A DNA stretch of 11,705 nt from Anaerolineales bacterium UBA2029 (GCA_002332795.1 DDBP01000209.1:1-11705), one strand, 5' to 3'; positions 1 through 5,975 are shown, numbered from the stretch's first letter. Translations and numbers: made by a program. Notes: generated from the letters alone by a model not told the origin.

Positions 1-1068
1 CAGCGCGTGATCGGGCAATGTCCAGCCGCCGCGCAGCGTGCGCGCCGTCGCCAGACCGGCCAGCACGCAGGTCGCGGCTATTGTCGTCGTGAAATAGCTG
101 TCGCCCGCGCCCCATTTGCCAGAAAGTACCGTGCTCAGCCCGGCCATCACCCACCATAGGGTATAGAGTGAGAGACGCGCGAAATACAGTTCGTAGAGAG
201 CGAACAACGCCGCGGGCAGGATGAGCGCGCCGTGCAGACGCAACCACTGACGCAGCAGCCCCACATACTGCGCCGGATAATACTCATTTACGTTGGCGGC
301 GATGACGTTCGTCCACCACTGACCGTCCGTCGCCCAGTTGATCCACAGGAACAACCCTCCTCCAACGGCGGCAAAGGCCGCGCCCCACATCAGGCACCGT
401 CGCGGGTTGCGCAGGAAGAGAAAGACGAATACGGCCAGGCAGGTCGCGATGGCGTGCTGCTTGGTGTAGCCCGCCGCCAGCAACAGAAGCAGCCCCAGCG
501 CCATCCTGCGACGACCCTGCCGGTCGTCGGTCAGCGCCGGTGCCGGAGCGAGCACCATCACTGCCAGCGTCTCGAACATGACCATCGTCATGTGCTGGCG
601 GAACAGCGGACCGATGTGATAGACGTAGTTGGAAGCCAGGAACGTCAGCCCGGCCAGCACCGCCACCAGGCGCTGCCGCTCTTCCCGGTACACGATTGCG
701 CCGATGGCCGTCGCGGTGATCAGCGTGCCCACGAATCCCGCCAGCCGCCCGTACCAGTATTCCGGGCCAAAGACCCAGGCAAACGGCACCAACAGGACGT
801 GAAACAGTGGCGGATAGTTGCTGGCGTAGAAGGGATACACCTCATTGTCGCGGTAGGGCCATTCCCCCTTGCTGAACAGGATCGTGTCCACCAGTTCAAA
901 CCCTTCGCCCTGATCGTAGTCGAAGGGGAAACGCATCAACCCTATGGCGTAATGGACGTAGACGGCCAGATGACCGAGCAGTAAGATCAGCGCCAGTCCC
1001 ATCAGGGCGCGATGAACGGTGCGGCTCAGAGCGAGTTCCGTCGGATGCATCAGGCGTTCTGCGATCAT
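1..1068 (-). CDS. Polytopic GT-C/GT39-like membrane glycosyltransferase, C-terminus cut by left window edge
   Basis: The frame is open for 356 codons from the ATG at 1068 to the left edge, so the protein is incomplete. It looks like a polyprenyl-phosphate-sugar-dependent mannosyltransferase of the ArnT/PMT/RgtA-D type, which acts on the outer face of the membrane. A hydrophobic segment at residues 21-45 is followed by an acidic loop with FDYDQGEG (49-56), matching the first-loop Asp motif of GT-C enzymes, and then SNYPPLFH (83-90). Further hydrophobic stretches lie near 91-125, 135-150, 163-175, 189-220, 227-243, 279-298, 301-315 and 328-341. YTKQHA (201-206) and KWGAGDSYF (318-326) also recall this superfamily. 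The start is chosen because AGGGGA lies 6 bases upstream, overlapping the stop codon of the preceding 70-residue gene, which implies translational coupling. Donor and acceptor cannot be told from sequence. Class is fairly sure; exact family is not. Confidence 0.8.
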   Translation of the reverse strand, partial: MIAERLMHPTELALSRTVHRALMGLALILLLGHLAVYVHYAIGLMRFPFDYDQGEGFELVDTILFSKGEWPYRDNEVYPFYASNYPPLFHVLLVPFAWVFGPEYWYGRLAGFVGTLITATAIGAIVYREERQRLVAVLAGLTFLASNYVYHIGPLFRQHMTMVMFETLAVMVLAPAPALTDDRQGRRRMALGLLLLLAAGYTKQHAIATCLAVFVFLFLRNPRRCLMWGAAFAAVGGGLFLWINWATDGQWWTNVIAANVNEYYPAQYVGLLRQWLRLHGALILPAALFALYELYFARLSLYTLWWVMAGLSTVLSGKWGAGDSYFTTTIAATCVLAGLATARTLRGGWTLPDHAL

Positions 1069-1077
1069 CGGCGTCCC

Positions 1078-1290
1078 CTAGGCGGGCATGTCGCCCAGCG
1101 GCAACAGGGTCAGCCCGACCAGCGCACTGACCACCCCTCCCATCGCGCCGGACACCTGCACCAGGCGCGGCCCCTGACCGACGAAAGAAAGCAGCGCGAC
1201 CAGCAACGCTATAAGTCCAATCCCCAGGAGCAGCGTTCCGAGCTGCCGCTTGGAAACCGTGTAATCTTTTGCCAGAAACCTGCGCAGCAT
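1078..1290 (-). CDS. Small two-helix membrane protein, function unknown
   Basis: This 70-residue protein is not one I recognise. It has a basic N-terminus (MLRRFLAKDY), two predicted membrane helices at about 17-36 and 44-65 separated by a short polar turn (GQGPRLVQ), and a short C-terminal tail. The basic N-terminus suggests that both ends are cytoplasmic. A longer reading from TTG at 1314 is possible, but a purine-rich ribosome site (GGAGGAGGGG, 1307-1298) lies between that TTG and the ATG at 1290, so the ATG is the better start. The gene sits directly upstream of the membrane glycosyltransferase, with only 9 bases between stop and start, so the two are probably co-transcribed. It could be a helper subunit or an unrelated small protein; nothing in it shows which. 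Confidence 0.7.
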   Translation of the reverse strand: MLRRFLAKDYTVSKRQLGTLLLGIGLIALLVALLSFVGQGPRLVQVSGAMGGVVSALVGLTLLPLGDMPA

Positions 1291-1297
1291 TCGTTTT

Positions 1298-1307
1298 CCC
1301 CTCCTCC
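1298..1307 (-). promoter_or_regulatory. Strong ribosome binding site deciding the start of the 70-residue gene
   Basis: On the minus strand GGAGGAGGGG is followed by AAAACGA-ATG. The core GGAGG repeats complement the 16S rRNA 3' end. The site lies downstream of the alternative TTG start at 1314, which argues for the ATG at 1290. Confidence 0.7.
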
Positions 1308-1316
1308 AGGCCAACC

Positions 1317-1322
1317 AGTATA
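1317..1322 (-). promoter_or_regulatory. Possible -10 element (TATACT) for the minus-strand pair
   Basis: Reading the minus strand, TATACT lies 26 bases before the ATG at 1290, which would give a leader of about 20 bases carrying the strong ribosome site. No convincing -35 hexamer is visible at 16-18 bp. The geometry resembles the better promoter in front of tsaE, but the call rests mainly on the -10 hexamer and its position. Confidence 0.4.
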
Positions 1323-1479
1323 GCGCAGAGTTGAGGACAATGCGGCGTTTTTGGGCAAGAGCCGCCGCGTGCGCAACTCAACCAGGGGCGACTGCGTATA
1401 AGCGTGTAGATAAGTGTGGAAACTGACGCGACAATCAAGCTGCGACCCTGTGTGACTGCTACCAGGCAGGAGAAACCAC
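1323..1479. other. Divergent intergenic region
   Basis: This gap separates the minus-strand membrane genes from the DUF4870 gene. On the plus strand the AT-richer patch at about 1396-1413 contains TATAAG (1397-1402) and TAGATA (1407-1412), either of which could be a -10 element for the DUF4870 gene, but neither has a recognisable -35. I see no hairpin or repeat of note. Confidence 0.35.
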
Positions 1480-2235
1480 GTGAACGATCAGGAACCAATT
1501 ATCCCTGCCGAACCGCCGGCAGATCATTCTGTGGAAGGCGACGCCGAACCCATTCCGCCTCATCTGCGCCAGGCTGTGGCCGATCTGGCCCGTCGCGTCG
1601 AACAAGACGCAGGCGGTGACGAGGAGGTGGTGCGCGAATACGAGGAGCGCTACTACGGCAGCGTACGCAGTCGCCTGGCTGCGCCAGGTGAGGAGCCGGT
1701 CGAAGGAGTGCGCACCCCCGCCAGGACCAAACGCTCGCCCTCCTTCAGCCGGGTCACGGAAAACGAGCGCAAGTGGGCCGCGCTGGCCCACGCCAGCACC
1801 TTGCTGACCGCGCTGGTGGCGCTGGTCAGCGGTGGACTGGGTGTGTTGCTCACCATGCTCATCCCGGTCTTCATCTACTTTTCGTTCCGCAAGCGCTCGG
1901 AATATGTGGCTTTCCATGCCCTGCAAGCGTTCGCGATCCAACTGGTCGGCACGGTTGGCTGGCTGGCGCTGGTCGTTGTGGGCACCATAGTGGGGGTGGC
2001 CCTGCTGTTCGTCTCGATCATTCTGATGCTCGTGCTGGTGGGTTTCGTGCTGGTTCCCATCGTGATCCTGGCCTACATCGTGTTCATCCTGGCCTCGCTG
2101 GCGTTGCCGCTGGGCATGGTCATCTATGCCGTCATCGCTGCTGTGGAGACCTGGAACGGGCACAACTATCGCTACCCCTACATTGCCCGCTGGGTCGAAC
2201 ATCAGCTATACGGAGACTCCCACGCCTGGGCATGA
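1480..2235 (+). CDS. DUF4870 / Tic20-like membrane protein with acidic N-terminal extension
   Basis: This 251-residue protein has two parts. Residues 1-93 are hydrophilic, rich in Glu, Pro and Arg, and include a charged probable helix (about 28-59). Residues 94-225 match the DUF4870 pattern: NERKWAALAHAS (95-106), a first membrane segment (about 106-135), a short basic loop FRKRSEYVAFHALQAF (136-151), then further helices near 154-176, 178-205 and 207-222. The ERxWA...H signature and the K/R-S-x-Y/F-V-x-x-HA loop are typical of this family, which is distantly related to Tic20 and has no assigned biochemical role. The tail RYPYIARWVEH is also common in the family. The GTG start is supported by AGGAG 7 bases upstream. 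It is transcribed away from the minus-strand pair and appears monocistronic, since a promoter lies between it and tsaE. The N-terminal extension is longer than in the smallest family members. Confidence 0.85.
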   Translation: MNDQEPIIPAEPPADHSVEGDAEPIPPHLRQAVADLARRVEQDAGGDEEVVREYEERYYGSVRSRLAAPGEEPVEGVRTPARTKRSPSFSRVTENERKWAALAHASTLLTALVALVSGGLGVLLTMLIPVFIYFSFRKRSEYVAFHALQAFAIQLVGTVGWLALVVVGTIVGVALLFVSIILMLVLVGFVLVPIVILAYIVFILASLALPLGMVIYAVIAAVETWNGHNYRYPYIARWVEHQLYGDSHAWA

Positions 2236-2265
2236 AACAGCGCCCAAACGCATCGCGAATGACGG

Positions 2266-2293
2266 TTGTCACGGTCTGGCCGCGCTGTATAAT
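2266..2293 (+). promoter_or_regulatory. Sigma-70-type promoter for the tsaE-tsaB-rimI-udg unit
   Basis: TTGTCA (2266-2271) and TATAAT (2288-2293) are separated by 16 bp. The -10 is a perfect consensus and the -35 differs from TTGACA at one base. Initiation would fall near 2300, giving a leader of about 20 bases with AGGAG at 2310-2314 before the GTG at 2323. The -35 overlaps a short inverted repeat, TGAC-GGTT-GTCA (2260-2271). Confidence 0.7.
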
Positions 2294-2322
2294 GAATAGC
2301 TCAGCCAGCAGGAGTATAGACC

Positions 2323-2832
2323 GTGGCAACCGTTGCTGTTTCATCTTTCACCTTCACCAGCCATCATCCCACTGAGACCCAAGCGCTGGGAGCGTCGCTG
2401 GGAGCATTGTTGCGCCCCGGTGACGTGATCTGCCTTTCGGGCGATCTGGGCGCGGGCAAGACCGCTTTCACTCAGGGCATCGGGCGCGGCTGGGGTGCGC
2501 TCGAACCGGTCACCAGCCCCACCTTTGTGCTCATTCACGAGCATCGCCGCGATGCCGACCATGCCGTCCTCTATCACGTGGATTGTTACCGCCTGCACGG
2601 TCCCTCCGATGCCTGGGGCATTGGCCTGGAAGACCTGTGGCACGGCGAAGGCTTCGTGGTGATCGAGTGGCCGGAGAATATCCAGGCCGCCTTGCCGACG
2701 GAGCATCTGTGGGTGACTTTCGCTATCGTGGGCGAACAGGAGCGGCAGCTTACCTTCGAGGCCAGAGGCGAACGCTACCAATCTCTGCTGAGCGCTCTGC
2801 GCGCCCGCCTGCCCCAAACGACCAACCCCTGA
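2323..2832 (+). CDS. tsaE: tRNA threonylcarbamoyladenosine biosynthesis ATPase TsaE
   Basis: TsaE is the P-loop ATPase that works with TsaB and TsaD in the cytoplasm to place threonylcarbamoyl on A37 of ANN-decoding tRNAs; it drives turnover of the TsaBD complex. The 169-residue length is normal. Walker A is GDLGAGKT (40-47). The family motif VTSPTF follows at 63-68, then HVDCYR (85-90), matching the conserved HxDxYR, and the Walker-B-like VIEWPE (113-118). Start is GTG, with AGGAG 8 bases upstream. The next gene, tsaB, begins 13 bases after the stop, and its ribosome site overlaps this stop codon, so the two are probably translationally coupled. The 20-residue tail after about residue 148 is typical. 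I see nothing missing from the active site. Confidence 0.95.
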   Translation: MATVAVSSFTFTSHHPTETQALGASLGALLRPGDVICLSGDLGAGKTAFTQGIGRGWGALEPVTSPTFVLIHEHRRDADHAVLYHVDCYRLHGPSDAWGIGLEDLWHGEGFVVIEWPENIQAALPTEHLWVTFAIVGEQERQLTFEARGERYQSLLSALRARLPQTTNP

Positions 2833-2845
2833 GGAGGCGCTGGCG

Positions 2846-3514
2846 TTGATCCTGGCCATTGACACCGCGACGCGCTTTGTCAGCCTGGCGCTGCACGACG
2901 GCAAGCGCCTGTTGCTGGAATCGACCTGGCTGACGGCCAACAACCATTCTACAGAACTTCCACCAGCCATTCGTGCTGCTTTCGCGCAGTTGCGGCTCAC
3001 GCCTGCCAGCCTGCAAGCGGTGGCCGTAGCCCAGGGACCCGGTTCCTTCACCGGCCTGCGGATTGGCATGGGCGTGGCCAAAGGTATTGCCCTGGCGCAG
3101 GGAATCCCGCTGGTGGCCGTGCCCACGTTGGAGATCGTAGCAGCGGCGGTTCCGCCCGCCCCGCATCCCCTGATCGCCCTGGTGCAGGCCGGGCGAGGAC
3201 GGGTGTGCGCCCAGACTTTCCGGCACCAGGACGGCGGCTGGTTGGCCCAGAACCCTCCGCAGATCACCGACTGGCAGAGCCTGTTCGCTGCCGTCAGTGA
3301 GAGCGCTCTTGTCGCAGGGGAGGTAGACGAACAAGGCTACGTCGCACTGGCAGCCAGTCACGCGCCTGTGCACGTGCTGCCCGCTGCGGTCAGTCTGCGC
3401 CGCGCCGGATACCTGGCGCAGGTCGCCTGGGCGCGGCTGATAGCCGGTCAGACGGACGACCCGCATACCGTCGTCCCCATTTACCTGCATCAGCCGGGAG
3501 TCCCCCATCCATGA
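2846..3514 (+). CDS. tsaB: tRNA threonylcarbamoyladenosine biosynthesis protein TsaB
   Basis: TsaB is the ASKHA-fold partner of TsaD in the t6A-synthesising complex. The protein has 222 residues, about the usual size. It opens with the phosphate-1-like strand LAIDTAT (3-9), then NNHSTELPPAI (32-42), and the diagnostic GPGSFTGLRIG (64-74). The second half (residues 105-222) is less conserved but ends with PIYLHQP (211-217), similar to the common C-terminal P-x-Y-L/V-R-x-P motif. The start is an unusual TTG; it is supported by GGAGG (2833-2837), 8 bases upstream and overlapping the tsaE stop, and by the fact that the first strand begins immediately after it. The stop overlaps the rimI start as ATGA. 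Confidence 0.94.
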   Translation: MILAIDTATRFVSLALHDGKRLLLESTWLTANNHSTELPPAIRAAFAQLRLTPASLQAVAVAQGPGSFTGLRIGMGVAKGIALAQGIPLVAVPTLEIVAAAVPPAPHPLIALVQAGRGRVCAQTFRHQDGGWLAQNPPQITDWQSLFAAVSESALVAGEVDEQGYVALAASHAPVHVLPAAVSLRRAGYLAQVAWARLIAGQTDDPHTVVPIYLHQPGVPHP

Positions 3515-4140
3515 TGCTCCAGGTGATCGTGCGCCCCATGCGGCTGAGCGACATTGAGCAGGTCGTGCAGATAGACCGGCTTTCGTTCAGCACCCCCTGG
3601 TCGGCCAATGCCTATCGCTTCGAACTGACCAACCGCGACACCTCGCACCTGGTCGTGTTGGAACTCGCCTCACCCGCCAGCCATCCAGCACTGCGCTGGC
3701 GCTGGTTGCCGCGTCTCTTTGCCCGGCAGACCCCCGCCGGAAAACTGGTCGGCTATGGGGGCTGCTGGCTGATCGCCGGCGAGGCCCATATCAGCACGAT
3801 CGCCGTGCATCCGGATTTCCGCGGCCAAGGGCTGGGCGAGCTGTTGTTGGCCAGTATGCTCAAACGCGCTATCCTGCTGCATGGCGAGTATTCGGTGCTG
3901 GAGGTACGCGAGAGCAACGTCACCGCCCAGGCGCTCTACCACAAATACGAGTACCGGGTCATAGGGCGTCGCCGGCACTACTATCGCGACGATGGCGAAG
4001 ACGCGCTGCTCATGGAAGCCCGTCCCCTCGACGCCGCCTATGCGCAACGCCTGGAAACGCGCTGGCAAGCGCTTGCCAGCCGCATTCAGTTCGACGATCA
4101 GTTCACCCATGCTTACGAGCCAGAGAGGAGTTTCCTGTGA
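3511..4140 (+). CDS. rimI: GNAT N-acetyltransferase, RimI-like (ribosomal protein S18 N-alanine acetyltransferase family)
   Basis: This GNAT-fold enzyme would move acetyl from acetyl-CoA to a protein N-terminus; RimI of E. coli modifies S18. The N-terminal RPMRLSDIEQVVQID and SFSTPWS (26-32) match RimI, the acetyl-CoA pyrophosphate loop is RGQGLGE (104-110), and the C-terminal half has LEVRESN (130-136), ALYHKYEY (141-148) and the terminal YYRDDGEDALLM (158-169), all RimI hallmarks. At 209 residues it is longer than the usual 145-165. A Trp/Arg-rich insertion at about 52-78 separates strands of the fold, and some 38 residues trail the domain. It begins within the tsaB stop (ATGA); a second ATG follows at 3514, so either could be the start. 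Placement beside tsaE and tsaB is a common bacterial arrangement and supports the RimI call. The exact substrate is inferred. Confidence 0.88.
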   Translation: MMLQVIVRPMRLSDIEQVVQIDRLSFSTPWSANAYRFELTNRDTSHLVVLELASPASHPALRWRWLPRLFARQTPAGKLVGYGGCWLIAGEAHISTIAVHPDFRGQGLGELLLASMLKRAILLHGEYSVLEVRESNVTAQALYHKYEYRVIGRRRHYYRDDGEDALLMEARPLDAAYAQRLETRWQALASRIQFDDQFTHAYEPERSFL

Positions 4141-4778
4141 GCGATACCCTGAGCCTGGAAGAACGGCGGGCCGCTCTTGAGCAGATCGCCCAGGAAATAC
4201 GCGCCTGCCAGGCCTGCCCGCTCCATAGCGCCCGCACGCGCGTAGTGCCGGGAGCAGGACGTCCCGACGCCGAAATCCTGTTCATCGGCGAAGCGCCGGG
4301 CTATCACGAAGATCAACAGGGGCTGCCCTTCGTCGGCGCGTCGGGCAAGTACCTGGGCGAATTGCTGGCCATGATCGGCCTGACCCGCAATGACGTGTTC
4401 ATCACCAATGTGGTGAAGTGCCGTCCGCCCGGAAACCGCGACCCGCTGCCCACAGAAATTGACACCTGCGTCAAAACCTATCTCAACCGTCAGATCGAGA
4501 TCATCCGCCCCAAGATCATTGTGACGCTGGGGCGCTTCAGCATGGCGCTGTTCTTCCCGCCGACGGCGCGCATCACCAAGGTGCATGGGCAGCCGCGCCG
4601 TGCCGACGGGCGCATCTACTATCCGGTGTTTCACCCGGCAGCCGTGCTGCGCAACATGAATCTGCGCCCGGCCATGGAAGCCGACTTCCGCCGTATGCTC
4701 GACCTGCTCAAGGAGGTCGAGGCCACCAGTAACAACACGCACGACGAACCCCCGCCAAAACAGCTCAGCCTGTTCTAA
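4137..4778 (+). CDS. Type 4 (4Fe-4S) uracil-DNA glycosylase with C-terminal clamp-binding motif
   Basis: This 213-residue protein removes uracil from DNA as the first step of base excision repair. It has the family 4 layout: cluster cysteines C24 and C27 (ACQACPLH), the catalytic-loop motif GEAPG (51-55), the uracil-pocket region QGLPFVGASG (61-70), TNVVKCRPPGNRDP (90-103) with C95, C111 as the fourth cluster ligand, and the DNA-intercalating loop HPAAVLRN (166-173). All key residues are present. After about residue 195 a polar linker leads to KQLSLF-COOH, and QLSLF equals the consensus peptide by which bacterial proteins bind the DnaN sliding clamp. The GTG start overlaps the rimI stop as GTGA and has GGAG 6 bases upstream. 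The gene is probably the last in the tsaE operon; a hairpin follows. Confidence 0.94.
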   Translation: MSDTLSLEERRAALEQIAQEIRACQACPLHSARTRVVPGAGRPDAEILFIGEAPGYHEDQQGLPFVGASGKYLGELLAMIGLTRNDVFITNVVKCRPPGNRDPLPTEIDTCVKTYLNRQIEIIRPKIIVTLGRFSMALFFPPTARITKVHGQPRRADGRIYYPVFHPAAVLRNMNLRPAMEADFRRMLDLLKEVEATSNNTHDEPPPKQLSLF

Positions 4779-4793
4779 GCGCACAGCGGGGAG

Positions 4794-4799
4794 TATAAT
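4794..4799 (+). promoter_or_regulatory. Perfect TATAAT hexamer, possible -10 of a promoter just before a hairpin
   Basis: TATAAT at 4794-4799 lies in a GC-rich gap after udg. At 17 bp the upstream hexamer is TGTTCT (4771-4776), a poor -35, and lies inside the end of udg. If active, transcription would start near 4806, only about a dozen bases before the hairpin at 4819-4840. Confidence 0.4.
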
Positions 4800-4818
4800 G
4801 GCGCTTCACGGAGCAGTT

Positions 4819-4849
4819 AGCGCCGGGACAACCTGGCGCTGTTTTGTGT
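4819..4849 (+). terminator. Hairpin with short T-run; probable intrinsic terminator after udg
   Basis: AGCGCCGGG (4819-4827) pairs with CCTGGCGCT (4832-4840) as a 9-bp stem with one G-U pair and an ACAA loop, followed by GTTTTGTGT. It lies 41 bases beyond the udg stop. The U-tract is short and interrupted, so termination could be partial, leaving some read-through into the wecA-like gene. Confidence 0.65.
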
Positions 4850-4872
4850 CACGCGAGCCGCTACGGTATACT
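4844..4872 (+). promoter_or_regulatory. Putative promoter for the glycan operon
   Basis: TTGTGT (4844-4849) and TATACT (4867-4872) are separated by 17 bp. Both hexamers are recognisable sigma-70-type elements, and the site sits just after the terminator hairpin. The start would fall near 4879, leaving an approximately 60-base leader before the wecA-like gene. Confidence 0.5.
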
Positions 4873-4938
4873 CCCGCCCGACTGAGACACGGCCAGGGCG
4901 GCACCATGGCGGGCGAGAGCCGTGACGATGGATAGACA

Positions 4939-5961
4939 GTGGACATGACCGATTTCTTCCCTGTGATGATCGCGGGCTTTGCGGCAGCCGTAGGCTTCAC
5001 GCCGATCACCCGCCGCCTGGCCTTTCACTTCGGCGTGCTCGATCAGCCGAGTGCGCGCAAAGTGCATCAGCGCCCCACCCCGTTGCTGGGCGGTCTGGCG
5101 ATCTACGGCGCCTTGGTGCTGGCGTTGGTCTTCTTCAGCCCACCGTTCTACCTGGTGGAGTTTGGCGCGATCCTGGCGGGTACTACTTGGCTGGTGCTGG
5201 TCGGCTTTGTGGACGACCGCCAGGGCATGTCCCCCCTGGTCAAGATGGGAGGGCAGCTTGTCGCCGCCGCGGTGCTGATCGCCGCCGGTATCCATGTGCG
5301 CATCTTTGACAGCGACATCCTCAACGTCGCCCTGACGCTGTTCTGGATCGTCGGTATCACCAACGCGCTCAACTTCCAGGACAACATGGACGGTCTGGCC
5401 GCGGGGATCACGGCGATCGCCTCGCTCTTCTTCTTCGCCATGGCGGTGCGCGAGGAACTCAGCCTGGTCAGCAGCCTGGCAGCGGCTCTGGCGGGCGCGT
5501 CGGTCGGCTTCCTGCTCTACAACTTCAACCCGGCAACTACCTTCATGGGCGACATGGGCAGCATGGTGCTGGGCTTCCTGCTCGCCGTGCTGGCTATCAA
5601 GCTGGACTTCCGGGTGCCCGACGAGCGTCAGGTGATCACCTGGATGGTGCCAGTCGTGGTGCTGGGCCTGCCCATCTTCGACACCACGCTGGTCGTCTTC
5701 ACCCGGCTGCGCGAGCACCGGTCGCCCATGCAGGGTGGTAAGGATCACACCTCGCACCGCCTGGTCAGCCTGGGGTTGAGTCAGCGGGCCGCCGTGCTCA
5801 CCCTCTATGCGGTCAGCGTCGCTTTGGGGCTGGTCGGTGTCGCGCTTTCTACGGCCAGCATCGAGGGGGGGCTGCGCATCGGCGCGGGCGTCGGCCTGGT
5901 AGCCGTAGCTGCCTTTCTGTTCCTGGAACGCACCTACATTCGCAGCAAGCGCGCCCCGTGA
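4939..5961 (+). CDS. Polyprenyl-phosphate sugar-1-phosphate transferase, WecA/TagO/MraY family
   Basis: The enzyme would move a sugar-1-phosphate (typically GlcNAc-1-P, possibly GalNAc-1-P or another HexNAc) from a UDP-sugar to undecaprenyl phosphate on the inner membrane face, starting a lipid-linked glycan. Its 340 residues are about standard length, with some ten hydrophobic segments from residue 6 to the end. Family motifs appear in order: RKVHQRPTPLLGG (40-52), the Asp-rich FVDDRQG (90-96), NFQDNMDGLAAG (145-156), FNPATTFMGDMGSMVLGF (196-213) and the cytoplasmic HTSHRLVSLGLS (270-281). The RKVHxxPTPxxGG loop and HTSHRL favour WecA/TagO over MraY. The start is uncertain: GTG 4939 or ATG 4945, neither with a clear ribosome site, and an in-frame TAG at 4933-4935 rules out anything further upstream. 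The stop overlaps the next reading frame, and the first of the glycosyltransferase genes follows after the epimerase. Confidence 0.9.
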   Translation: MDMTDFFPVMIAGFAAAVGFTPITRRLAFHFGVLDQPSARKVHQRPTPLLGGLAIYGALVLALVFFSPPFYLVEFGAILAGTTWLVLVGFVDDRQGMSPLVKMGGQLVAAAVLIAAGIHVRIFDSDILNVALTLFWIVGITNALNFQDNMDGLAAGITAIASLFFFAMAVREELSLVSSLAAALAGASVGFLLYNFNPATTFMGDMGSMVLGFLLAVLAIKLDFRVPDERQVITWMVPVVVLGLPIFDTTLVVFTRLREHRSPMQGGKDHTSHRLVSLGLSQRAAVLTLYAVSVALGLVGVALSTASIEGGLRIGAGVGLVAVAAFLFLERTYIRSKRAP

Positions 5962-5975
5962 GCGTTTGCGCACCT

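Noticed and set aside
232..984. Plus-strand frame of 250 codons in the left region
   Set aside because: It is the complement of the polytopic glycosyltransferase; its product is Gln/His/Arg-rich and lacks any motif, whereas the minus strand reads a clean membrane protein with GT-C features.
1291..1314. N-terminal extension of the 70-residue protein from TTG 1314
   Set aside because: The strong ribosome site lies inside this extension and points to ATG 1290; no ribosome site is visible before the TTG.
1459..2202. Antisense frame of 247 codons opposite the DUF4870 gene
   Set aside because: Composition is dominated by His, Gln, Asp and Arg, which mirrors the hydrophobic codons of the real gene on the plus strand.
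2341..3267. Antisense frame of 308 codons opposite tsaE and tsaB
   Set aside because: No recognisable domain and no supported start; both genes on the other strand are certain.
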